Source: Clostridiales bacterium
GTDB lineage: Bacteria; Bacillota; Clostridia; Lachnospirales; WRAX01
Direction of reading: 5' to 3'
NCBI GenBank assembly: GCA_031277155.1
Contig: JAITMW010000066.1
Span: 1-11,650 of the forward strand
DNA: 11,650 nucleotides
Shown here: positions 6,006-11,650 of the stretch, piece by piece
How positions within the stretch are numbered: position 1 is the first letter of the stretch
How the letters are laid out: each line of letters opens with the position of its first letter
The notes under the pieces: generated by a model
Told to the model about the DNA's origin: nothing
Databases searched by the model: none
What the model saw: the letters and a program-made list of their open reading frames with translations, nothing else
Program-made: the position numbers and the translations under genes

Positions 6006-8267
6006 TTATTCCGCCAACGCCAGGGTTACTTCCATATGGCCGCTGTTTACGCAGTTTGTCGAGGCACGCACATCAATTGTCAGCCCCGCGTCTTCGGGCA
6101 AAATCTCGAATACGAGGACGTCGCCGGGCTGTAGGTTCATGCCGAAGGCGGCCACCCTGTCGCCGATGATGACGGCGACATTTATATTGGTCATGCCGTT
6201 TGTAAATCCGTGGAAGACGGCGGCAAATTCGCCAACGGCTTCGTTGACCTCGCTTCGAAACAGCATGATGCCTTGGTTGCCGTCAATATTTAGCGGCACC
6301 GGGGGCATTATATACTCACGCGGCGCCAAATCCGCCATTGTGGTCAGGGTTCTGCCACCCAGATGCTCCGCCAAAAAGGCTTCCAGCATCGTGAAAAATT
6401 CATAGCGGTTATGCTCAAAGACCAGGCCGTGGCCCTCGTCGTCAAAAATCATATATTCCACGTCCACGCCCAAGGCTTGCAGGGCCTCCACCATCTGGGT
6501 GGTCTCATGCAATGTCACGCGCACATCATTTGCGCCATGGGCGATAAACAGCGGGGCGGTGATGTTTTCCACATGGAAGACCGGGGATGTGGCGCGCAGC
6601 CTGTCATAATCATAGACGGGATGGCCCACGCGCACATGCAGAAGCTCCCGCATAGGCTCCCACAGCGGCGGGATGGATTCTATCCATGTAAAGATATTGG
6701 ACACGCCAACCAGCGAAACGGCGGCGGCGTATAATTCAGGCGTAAAGGCCGCGCCCGCCAGCGCCGCATAGCCGCCATAGGACGCGCCAAAGATGGCTAT
6801 CCTGTCGGGGTCTGCAATGCCCTCTTCGATAAGCCACAATATGCCGTCCGTCTTGTCGTCCTGCATCAGCAGGCCCCATTGGCCAAAGCCCGCTTCCATA
6901 AAGGTGCGGCCATATCCGGAGCTGCCGCGGAAGTTAGGCTGGAAAACCGCATAGCCGCGGTTGGCCAAAAACTGCACCCAATCGAAAAAGCCCGCCCAAT
7001 AATCGCGCACATGGGGGCCGCCGTGGGGTATCATCACCACAGGCAGATTTACAGGCTCCACACCCACGGGCAGCGTCAAATAGCCGGGTATGGTCACACC
7101 GTCGCGGGCTATGTAAGAAATTGGCATCATGGGCGCCATATGCTGCGGCGGGGCAAAGTTGGTATCTGCCAAAAGCTCCAACGTGCCGGCCTGTCTGTCA
7201 AACAGGAAGATTTGCCCGCGGTTGATGTCAGAGCGGACGCTGACCGTGGCCATATTGAGGTCGTCCGAGACGCCCGTGAAGGAAATTATGGAATTTTCGG
7301 GCAAAAGGTCCGCAACCTCGTTGTGAAAGGCCTCGGACTGGTCCTCAAGAAAATGTATGTACATATAATCGACAGCATAAGCCACGCCGGCGGGTGTTCC
7401 CGGGTTGAAAAGGCTGGGGATGAGGTTTAAGGCATCCACTTGGGGATGCTCAAAAATAACCTCGACAGTTTCCATTGTGGCGGGATTTGCGCGCACCAGG
7501 GCGGCCCGCTCTCTGCCCACATTTGTTATGGTATAGATGTATTCGTTGTTTGCGTCAAACAAAATCGCCCCAAGAAAGTCGTTAAATGTGACCACGCCCG
7601 CCAGCTCGAATTCGTCGTCGTCGGTATAGCGATGCAGGATGGACACATTTACGCCGTCCGCCGCCTGCACAATAAGGCGTATCGTGCCGTCTCTGTCCGT
7701 AATCGCGCCGTCAACGGCTTCCATAATCATCGCAAGCTCGCCTGAAAGCACATTTAGGCGATAGATATTAAAAGTAGTGGGGTCTTGCCTGTTCATCATT
7801 ATCAAAATCTCGTCGTCAACATCGGTGTCTTCCAGCAAATCCAACGGCATGGCCATAACGCCCGGAAACGGCGTCAAATTGGTGCTTGTGCCGTCGTCTT
7901 CCACCCTAAAGATGTTGAGATTTTCGTCTCCAAAGGCATCCCGCAAAAACAACAGCGTGTCGCCCTTATAAAAGAAATTGGTGACATGCTGGCCCGCCTC
8001 GAAGGTGATTTGCTCCTCATCCCCCGTGGCTATGTCGCGCCTGAAAATGTTGATTATGCCGTCCACAGGCGTCAAAAAATACAGGCTCTGCCCGTCCGGG
8101 CCGATGAAAAAATTCAAAGTTTCCGGAATGGCAAAAATGTCTTGCACAGAATACAGCGGCACGGGCGTCTCCTGCGCCTGTACCTGCACGCTAAATGCGG
8201 CCGCCGCGCCAAAGGCCACCATAAAGGCCAATGCCCCCGCCAAAAATCTTTTCCATAAGTGCCTCAT
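6006..8267 (-). CDS. Secreted S9 family (prolyl oligopeptidase / acylaminoacyl-peptidase type) serine peptidase with extra C-terminal domain
   Basis: A 753-residue exported peptidase. Residues 1-31 form a clear signal peptide (MRHLWKRFLAGALAFMVAFG... ending VQVQA before QE). Residues about 35-375 are a beta-propeller of repeated strands with DG/GDE turns. Residues about 385-635 form the alpha/beta-hydrolase domain: MIPHGGPHVRDYW (oxyanion region), NFRGSSGYG, the nucleophile elbow GASYGGY with Ser496, HGANDVRV with Asp581, and EGHGL with His613. This is the full S9 triad in the right order. Such enzymes cleave short peptides or remove blocked N-terminal residues. Residues about 640-753 are a beta-rich extension after the usual end of the family, containing LQPGDVLVFEILPEDAG. 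The start at 8267 has an ideal GAGGAGGAT ribosome site. No lipobox Cys is present, so it is probably released or held non-covalently at the cell wall. Confidence 0.93.
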   Translation of the reverse strand: MRHLWKRFLAGALAFMVAFGAAAAFSVQVQAQETPVPLYSVQDIFAIPETLNFFIGPDGQSLYFLTPVDGIINIFRRDIATGDEEQITFEAGQHVTNFFYKGDTLLFLRDAFGDENLNIFRVEDDGTSTNLTPFPGVMAMPLDLLEDTDVDDEILIMMNRQDPTTFNIYRLNVLSGELAMIMEAVDGAITDRDGTIRLIVQAADGVNVSILHRYTDDDEFELAGVVTFNDFLGAILFDANNEYIYTITNVGRERAALVRANPATMETVEVIFEHPQVDALNLIPSLFNPGTPAGVAYAVDYMYIHFLEDQSEAFHNEVADLLPENSIISFTGVSDDLNMATVSVRSDINRGQIFLFDRQAGTLELLADTNFAPPQHMAPMMPISYIARDGVTIPGYLTLPVGVEPVNLPVVMIPHGGPHVRDYWAGFFDWVQFLANRGYAVFQPNFRGSSGYGRTFMEAGFGQWGLLMQDDKTDGILWLIEEGIADPDRIAIFGASYGGYAALAGAAFTPELYAAAVSLVGVSNIFTWIESIPPLWEPMRELLHVRVGHPVYDYDRLRATSPVFHVENITAPLFIAHGANDVRVTLHETTQMVEALQALGVDVEYMIFDDEGHGLVFEHNRYEFFTMLEAFLAEHLGGRTLTTMADLAPREYIMPPVPLNIDGNQGIMLFRSEVNEAVGEFAAVFHGFTNGMTNINVAVIIGDRVAAFGMNLQPGDVLVFEILPEDAGLTIDVRASTNCVNSGHMEVTLALAE

Positions 8268-8307
8268 AATATCCTCCTCGTATTCATTATTTGGGTACGA
8301 ACCCTCA

Positions 8308-8335
8308 ATTATATCCTATCATATTATGCAGGCAA
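8308..8335 (-). promoter_or_regulatory. Candidate sigma-A promoter for the S9 peptidase gene
   Basis: On the minus strand TTGCCT (8330-8335) and a perfect TATAAT (8308-8313) are separated by 16 nt. A start near 8301 would leave a leader of about 34 nt before the ATG at 8267. A short palindrome, GGGT-ACGA-ACCC (8293-8304), lies at the predicted start point and could be an operator or a short leader hairpin. Confidence 0.55.
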
Positions 8336-8354
8336 CCGCAAGAAAATAATTCTG

Positions 8355-8564
8355 TCAGCTATTTCTTTGGCCGAAAGCCCGGCCCGAATTATCAAAAAAA
8401 GCCGCGGAAGCAGCGCCGCCGGGCATATTGCATGACATAAAAGAATGATGCGGGCAGCCCAAACAGGCCGAAAATGGCTGCGCGGCGTGGGGCGCGTCCT
8501 TTTGGAGGGACATCTTGGGGCAAAGGGCGATTATCGCGGCCGGGTTTTGTTCATATATCCTCAT
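8355..8564 (-). CDS. Doubtful small ORF (69 codons), unrecognised
   Basis: This is the only open frame of note in the 448-bp stretch 8268-8715. It begins at ATG 8564 with TGAGG about 7 nt upstream, and would end at 8355. The product is small and Cys-containing (a CLGCPHH stretch, four Cys in all) with a Gly/Ala/Ser-rich end (PGGAASAAFF). It has no signal peptide, membrane segment or domain I recognise. Codon use is GC-rich in third positions, like the neighbours, but in DNA of this composition that may mean little. It would be transcribed after the terminator at 8611-8641, and no separate promoter is evident. It may be spurious, a small unknown protein, or part of a repeat or decayed gene. 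Confidence 0.22.
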   Translation of the reverse strand: MRIYEQNPAAIIALCPKMSLQKDAPHAAQPFSACLGCPHHSFMSCNMPGGAASAAFFDNSGRAFGQRNS

Positions 8565-8610
8565 GGCGTGGCCTCATTTCGTTTTTGTTAAAATTATTCC
8601 CCATTCTTGC

Positions 8611-8641
8611 AAAAAAATTCCCCTCTTAACGTAAAGAGGGG
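8611..8641 (-). terminator. Intrinsic terminator downstream of the MBL-fold hydrolase gene
   Basis: On the minus strand CCCCTCTT (8641-8634) pairs with AAGAGGGG (8627-8620) around a 6-nt loop, and AATTTTTTT (8619-8611) follows. It lies about 75 nt past the stop of the metallo-hydrolase gene. The stem plus a run of seven T's is the classical Rho-independent form. It is the last module of the palindrome cluster 8620-8718. Confidence 0.82.
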
Positions 8642-8718
8642 TGGTTACACCAATTTTGGCACAGGCGGGGTGGTCATTCCCCTCCTTTGGAGGGGTGGGC
8701 TTTAGCCCGGGGTGGTTA
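8620..8718. repeat. Cluster of palindromic modules joined by GGGGTGGTYA direct repeats
   Basis: Three hairpins lie in a row: CCCCTCTT/AAGAGGGG (8620-8641), CCCCTCC-TTT-GGAGGGG (8679-8695, perfect 7-bp stem) and GGGCT-TT-AGCCC (8697-8708). The string GGGGTGGTTA or GGGGTGGTCA occurs three times (8638-8647, 8667-8676, 8709-8718), and ATTCCCCTC precedes two of the hairpins. The last direct-repeat copy contains the stop codon (8716-8718) of the metallo-hydrolase gene. It resembles dispersed small palindromic repeats, but copy number elsewhere cannot be seen from this window. Confidence 0.75.
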
Positions 8719-9423
8719 TTCCATATCCAAATACCCACCATGATAAGCCACAATACCCTTCATTGCATACCCTTTAATTTTCTCCAAGGACAGCATCCCC
8801 GTTTTCATGTCCGACGTATGTACGGGATTTGGCCCCGCAATCTGCCCGCCTTCGATATTGGCCGCGTCCCCGCAAACCATTATGCGGCTTTGGTGCAGGA
8901 AAAGGGCAATATGCCCCGGCATATGGCCGGGCGTATGCACTGCCTCAATGCCGCCGCATATGGGCAGCACTTCCTTGTCCGCAAGCTCCCTGTCAATTTT
9001 CAGCCTGAATTTTTTCTCTCCATAATCCCTCATGCCTTCTTCGACCTGCGCCTTGCCCTCCGGCGGTAAATTATCATATCTTTGGATTGCCGAAACCAGC
9101 CTCACCGGCATCTTACGGCCATCCATATAAGGCGCCTCGTCGCGATGGGCCACCAGCTTCGCGCCCGGCGCCATCCGCAACAATTCCGGTATGCTGCCGA
9201 TATGGTCCATGTCCTGATGCGTAATAATGATATGCGTCACATTCTTCACGTCAAAGCCCGCGTCGGCAATGGCCCGGGCAATGGCCTCTCCCTGGCCGGG
9301 CACTCCGGCGTCAATCAGCACCAAATTGTCGTCGTCCCAGGTCAGGGTCATATGAAGGGCCATGTCAGCATTGGGTCTGTTTACCGATATTGATAGCATC
9401 TCAACATTTTCAGCTATTCTCAT
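8716..9423 (-). CDS. Metallo-beta-lactamase fold hydrolase with HxDxDH variant metal motif
   Basis: A 235-residue cytoplasmic protein of the metallo-beta-lactamase superfamily; substrate unknown. Motifs in order: VLIDAGVPGQG (about 35-45), the metal-binding loop THQDMDHIGS (His69, Asp71, Asp73, His74), HTPGHMPGH (His163, His167), CGDAAN (Asp186) and YHGG (His228). The canonical loop is HxHxDH; here the second His is Asp71. An HQDxDH loop seems to recur in a Firmicutes subgroup, as far as I recall, so the enzyme is probably active with altered metal coordination. The overall length and the layout around the second half resemble lactonase/glyoxalase-II-like members rather than RNases or true beta-lactamases. 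Start 9423 is fixed by AGGAGG (9429-9434) 5 nt upstream. It lies 62 nt after the ctp-type protease gene and may be cotranscribed with it. Transcription ends at 8611-8641. Confidence 0.88.
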   Translation of the reverse strand: MRIAENVEMLSISVNRPNADMALHMTLTWDDDNLVLIDAGVPGQGEAIARAIADAGFDVKNVTHIIITHQDMDHIGSIPELLRMAPGAKLVAHRDEAPYMDGRKMPVRLVSAIQRYDNLPPEGKAQVEEGMRDYGEKKFRLKIDRELADKEVLPICGGIEAVHTPGHMPGHIALFLHQSRIMVCGDAANIEGGQIAGPNPVHTSDMKTGMLSLEKIKGYAMKGIVAYHGGYLDME

Positions 9424-9442
9424 ATTTTCCTCCTATGTTTAC

Positions 9443-9483
9443 GGCGGCAGAACCTGCCCTGAACTTGATTCAGGGTTGCCGCC
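9443..9483. repeat. Nested palindrome between ctp-type protease and MBL-fold genes
   Basis: Outer arms GGCGGCA (9443-9449) and TGCCGCC (9477-9483) enclose inner arms CCCTGAA (9457-9463) and TTCAGGG (9469-9475) with a CTTGA loop. The two stems are separated by a 7-nt bulge on one side and 1 nt on the other. It starts 2 nt after the protease stop codon (9486-9488) and ends just before the next gene's leader. No T-run follows on the minus strand, which favours an RNA processing or stability element, or a dispersed repeat, over a terminator. Confidence 0.8.
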
Positions 9484-9485
9484 CA

Positions 9486-10715
9486 CTATTGCCCAATCAT
9501 CACATTCATAATATTAATGGCCTCTTGCAGCTGCACATCCTCTTCCGGCGACAGGCGCATCAGATTGTTGGTAAGCTCTACATCCATTTCCACATAATGG
9601 TTGGGCGTTATGCCCTCGCCGTGGATAGAGCGGCCCGAAGGGGTGAAATATCGCTGCACCGTCACCTTCACCGCCGAGCCGTCACGCAGAGGGAAGATAT
9701 TTTGCACAAGGCCTTTGCCGAATGTGGTTGTGCCCAAAAGCTCTCCCACGCCGGTGTCCAGCACGGCGCCCGAAAGCACCTCTGATGCCGAGGCCGAATT
9801 GCCGTTGACCAGCACAATTAACGGAATTTCAATTTGCCTTTCGTCCGAGGGCACATATATCCTGCGTCCCCGGGCATCCTCGGTGTATGTGATGATGCCT
9901 TCCGGCACCAGCATATTTGTGATATTGTTTACCACATCCAGCAGGCCGCCGGGATTGTTGCGCAAATCCAATATAAGCCCCTGGACATTTTGTTCCAAAA
10001 GACGCTCGTATGCGCCGACGAATTGCTCATATGTCACCCGGTCAAACTGCGATATGCGTATATAGCCGATATTTCCGGCCAAAATGTCGCTTCGCACGGT
10101 TTCCACTTCAATGACGTCGCGTATTATGGGCACATCAAAGGTTGTGCCGTTGCTTTGGCGGTATATGGTGACGACAACCTCCGTCCCGGCCTCTCCGCGC
10201 ATCATCCTTATGGCCTCGTTTATGCCGTCGCCAAACACCTCATAGCCGTTTATGCGTATAATTTTGTCGCCGGGCAATATGCCCGCTTCAAATGCGGGAG
10301 AACCCTCAAAAGGAGAGATTATGAGGATGCGATTGTCGGCGGCATCAACAGTGATGCTGACGCCAATGCCAATAAAACTGCCTTCGGTCTCTTCTCTAAA
10401 TGACGCGAATGTCGCCTCGTCCATATACACCGTGTAGGGGTCGCCCGCGCCATATACAAAGCCCGCAAACATCATCTCTATGGCAATTTCCAGGTCAAAG
10501 TCCCCGATAAAATTGGCTTCAAGAATTTGATGTATGTGATTCAGCTTTTGCATGATGTCCGTTTCATCAAGCTCTGCGGATGCGGCGGCGGCTGTTGGCG
10601 CAATCGTCCGCACGGGCGTCCCAACGCCGTCAAACGACATAAAGGCCACCCAGGCAACAATCATAAGGGCTATGCCTGACAAAAGCCCAAGAAAATAATT
10701 CGCTTTCCTGCCCAT
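9486..10715 (-). CDS. CtpA/CtpB-type carboxy-terminal processing protease (S41, PDZ domain)
   Basis: A 409-residue membrane-anchored serine protease that trims or degrades envelope proteins from their C-termini. Layout: basic N-terminus and membrane anchor (about 7-28), short Ala/Thr-rich linker, N-terminal helical region (about 50-110), PDZ domain (about 113-190, with GSFIGIGVSI and GILPGDKIIRINGYEV), and protease core. Active-site motifs are LRNNPGG (251-257), NGNSASASE with Ser309, and TFGKGLVQ with Lys334 and Gln338. The Ser-25-Lys-4-Gln spacing is that of active CtpB. CtpB in Bacillus takes part in sporulation signalling by cleaving SpoIVFA. That role here is only inferred from family and from spoIIP nearby. 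ATG 10715 is chosen because AAGGAG (10724-10729) is 8 nt upstream. A TTG at 10736 would put the start ahead of that site. Confidence 0.93.
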   Translation of the reverse strand: MGRKANYFLGLLSGIALMIVAWVAFMSFDGVGTPVRTIAPTAAAASAELDETDIMQKLNHIHQILEANFIGDFDLEIAIEMMFAGFVYGAGDPYTVYMDEATFASFREETEGSFIGIGVSITVDAADNRILIISPFEGSPAFEAGILPGDKIIRINGYEVFGDGINEAIRMMRGEAGTEVVVTIYRQSNGTTFDVPIIRDVIEVETVRSDILAGNIGYIRISQFDRVTYEQFVGAYERLLEQNVQGLILDLRNNPGGLLDVVNNITNMLVPEGIITYTEDARGRRIYVPSDERQIEIPLIVLVNGNSASASEVLSGAVLDTGVGELLGTTTFGKGLVQNIFPLRDGSAVKVTVQRYFTPSGRSIHGEGITPNHYVEMDVELTNNLMRLSPEEDVQLQEAINIMNVMIGQ

Positions 10716-10723
10716 TCTTCTCA

Positions 10724-10729
10724 CTCCTT
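10724..10729 (-). promoter_or_regulatory. Ribosome binding site that fixes the ctp-type protease start
   Basis: AAGGAG on the minus strand, 8 nt before ATG 10715. The longer in-frame TTG start at 10736 would lie upstream of this site and has no ribosome site of its own. Confidence 0.85.
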
Positions 10730-10756
10730 TATACAAGTCTATGCTTGCCTATATCC

Positions 10757-10786
10757 ATTATACATCTTTTGGTATGTTTTCTGCAA
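10757..10786 (-). promoter_or_regulatory. Candidate promoter of the ctp-type protease gene
   Basis: A perfect TATAAT (10757-10762, minus strand) is preceded after 18 nt by a weak -35, TTGCAG (10781-10786). The predicted start is near 10750, about 35 nt before the ATG at 10715. It is divergent from the phzF-family promoter, with the two -35 boxes about 17 nt apart. Confidence 0.5.
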
Positions 10787-10802
10787 CCATAACTTTTTCG
10801 CC

Positions 10803-10831
10803 TTGACAATATATGAATTTCGGCGTATAAT
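10803..10831 (+). promoter_or_regulatory. Consensus sigma-A promoter of the PhzF-family gene
   Basis: TTGACA (10803-10808) and TATAAT (10826-10831) are separated by exactly 17 nt, a 12/12 match to the consensus. The predicted start is near 10838, leaving a leader of about 20 nt that carries AGGGGG (10846-10851). Confidence 0.88.
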
Positions 10832-10845
10832 GCAAGCATATTGAA

Positions 10846-10851
10846 AGGGGG
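10846..10851 (+). promoter_or_regulatory. Ribosome binding site that fixes the PhzF-family gene start
   Basis: AGGGGG, 7 nt before ATG 10859. It lies inside the longer reading that would begin at TTG 10841, so it supports the shorter protein. Confidence 0.85.
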
Positions 10852-10858
10852 ACAGCAT

Positions 10859-11650
10859 ATGAAGCTATACCAAGTGGATTCTTTTACGGACCGGCTGTTT
10901 CGCGGCAATCCCGCGGCGGTTTGCCTTGTGTATGACGAATGGCCTGCGGAGCGGCTTATGCAAAACATCGCGGCGGAAAACAATTTATCAGAGACGGCCT
11001 TTGTGCTGGATGCAAAAGGCGAATTGGCCATACGCTGGTTCACCCCGACGACGGAGGTATCCCTTTGCGGCCACGCCACCCTTGCGGCGGCCCATGTGCT
11101 GTATGCGCACGAGGGTTATCGGGGCACCCTTACCTTCCGGTCGCCTCACCATACGCTGAAAGTCGCCTATGAAGGGGATTTGCTGGTGCTGGACTTTCCC
11201 ATGGACAAAATTTGGCAAATTGGCGCAGGCGATGTGCCCGAATGTTTTAACTATGCGCCAAAACAGGTGTGGCGCGGCACGGATGAATATATGCTGATTT
11301 TTGAAAATGAGGCCCAGGTTAAAAACGCCGTGTGCGACCTTGCAAAGGCCAAAAATATCGACCTTGAGGGCTTTATCATCACCGCCGCCGCCGATACGGA
11401 TGATTTGGACTTTGTCTCCCGCTATTTCGGCCCCAAAATAGGCATTGACGAAGACCCCGTAACAGGCTCTGCCCATACATTGCTGGTGCCATATTGGCGC
11501 AATGTCCTGGGCAAAGACGTGCTTCGCGCCGCCCAGCTGTCCGCCCGCGGCGGCAGGCTGTTTTGCCGCGCCGAGGGGGACAGGGTGAAAATCGGCGGCA
11601 AGGCCGTTACATATATGGTTGGGGAGATAAGCCCGGAGGCCGTCAAATGA
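10859..11650 (+). CDS. PhzF family isomerase/epimerase-like protein
   Basis: A 263-residue cytoplasmic protein of the PhzF family, with two similar alpha/beta halves like diaminopimelate epimerase. Family signatures: MKLYQVDSFTDRLFRGNPAAV at the start (first part), NNLSETAFV with the catalytic Glu45, FTPTTEVSLCGHATLAAAHVL (first half, Cys70-Gly71-His72), and DEDPVTGSAH (about 197-206) with the conserved Asp. PhzF itself isomerises a phenazine precursor, but no phenazine genes are here, and the natural substrate of this group is generally unknown. Start at ATG 10859 is chosen over the in-frame TTG at 10841 for three reasons: family proteins begin with M-K-x-Y-x-V-D, AGGGGG lies 7 nt upstream of the ATG, and the TTG would be only a few bases into the predicted transcript. 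The TGA stop is the last codon of the window. It has its own very strong promoter and is divergent from the protease gene. Confidence 0.93.
   Translation: MKLYQVDSFTDRLFRGNPAAVCLVYDEWPAERLMQNIAAENNLSETAFVLDAKGELAIRWFTPTTEVSLCGHATLAAAHVLYAHEGYRGTLTFRSPHHTLKVAYEGDLLVLDFPMDKIWQIGAGDVPECFNYAPKQVWRGTDEYMLIFENEAQVKNAVCDLAKAKNIDLEGFIITAAADTDDLDFVSRYFGPKIGIDEDPVTGSAHTLLVPYWRNVLGKDVLRAAQLSARGGRLFCRAEGDRVKIGGKAVTYMVGEISPEAVK

Larger units (their letters stand above)
8268..8610. other. Gene-poor spacer upstream of the S9 peptidase gene
   Basis: Apart from the S9 promoter and the doubtful small ORF listed separately, no gene, tRNA or recognisable RNA was seen here. A run of seven T's on the minus strand (complement of AAAAAAA near 8394) follows a GC-rich stretch with imperfect pairing (about 8400-8425). 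It might be a weak terminator, but the stem needs two bulges. Confidence 0.5.
10740..10840. promoter_or_regulatory. Inverted 9-bp half-sites at the starts of two divergent promoters (possible shared operator)
   Basis: TATGCTTGC (10740-10748) and its exact reverse complement GCAAGCATA (10832-10840) lie at the same relative place in the two divergent promoters. Each transcript would have GCAAGCATA at or just ahead of its first bases, downstream of its TATAAT. The spacer between them is 83 nt. A shared regulator or a bridging repressor could use them. Chance is not excluded. Confidence 0.35.

Noticed and set aside
10716..10736. TTG start seven codons upstream for the ctp-type protease
   Set aside because: The extension covers the AAGGAG ribosome site of the ATG at 10715 and has no ribosome site of its own.
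1..11650. CRISPR arrays, tRNA/rRNA genes, transposases, phage or defence genes
   Set aside because: No regularly spaced repeats, no tRNA-like cloverleaf with the conserved GGTTCRA loop, and no transposase, integrase or known defence domains were seen on either strand.

Overview
The window reads as an ordinary chromosomal segment of a motile, endospore-forming, Gram-positive anaerobe, most likely a member of the class Clostridia. The reasons are a flagellar filament-cap cluster in the Gram-positive arrangement (fliD, an export chaperone, flaG, fliS), a clear SpoIIP sporulation amidase, strong AGGAGG-type ribosome binding sites and sigma-A-like promoters. Base composition looks balanced to mildly GC-rich. 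The exact genus cannot be read from the sequence.

Layout. Positions 1-2826 (+ strand) hold the 3' part of fliD, a FlgN/FliT-type chaperone, flaG and fliS, tightly spaced and presumably one operon that begins upstream of the window. Convergent to it, 2869-8267 (- strand) holds, in transcription order from the right, a secreted S9 prolyl-oligopeptidase-type peptidase, spoIIP, a small membrane protein of the CmpB/putative ABC-transporter type IV family, and a membrane-anchored S41-type peptidase. Positions 8268-8715 are a gene-poor spacer with a promoter for the S9 gene, a doubtful 69-codon ORF, and a cluster of palindromic modules ending in an intrinsic terminator. Positions 8716-10715 (- strand) hold a metallo-beta-lactamase-fold hydrolase preceded by a CtpA/CtpB-type PDZ protease. 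A PhzF-family isomerase gene is divergent from these (10859-11650, + strand), with a near-ideal sigma-A promoter.

How the genes work together. The first block builds and chaperones the flagellar filament tip and filament subunits: FliD is the cap, FliS is normally the flagellin chaperone, and the FlgN/FliT-like protein is probably the chaperone for hook-associated proteins. The rest is a set of envelope or secreted hydrolases (S9, two S41 members, the SpoIIP amidase). A sporulation link is plausible for SpoIIP and, by family resemblance only, for the CtpB-like protease.

No new defence system, mobile element, CRISPR array or RNA gene was found. The most unusual structure is in the spacers. 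Five of the six minus-strand genes are followed, within about 1-16 nt of their stop codon, by a palindrome of a different sequence each time. One of these is a convincing intrinsic terminator, and one buries the next gene's ribosome binding site. The divergent ctp/phzF promoters also carry matching 9-bp inverted half-sites at their transcription starts.
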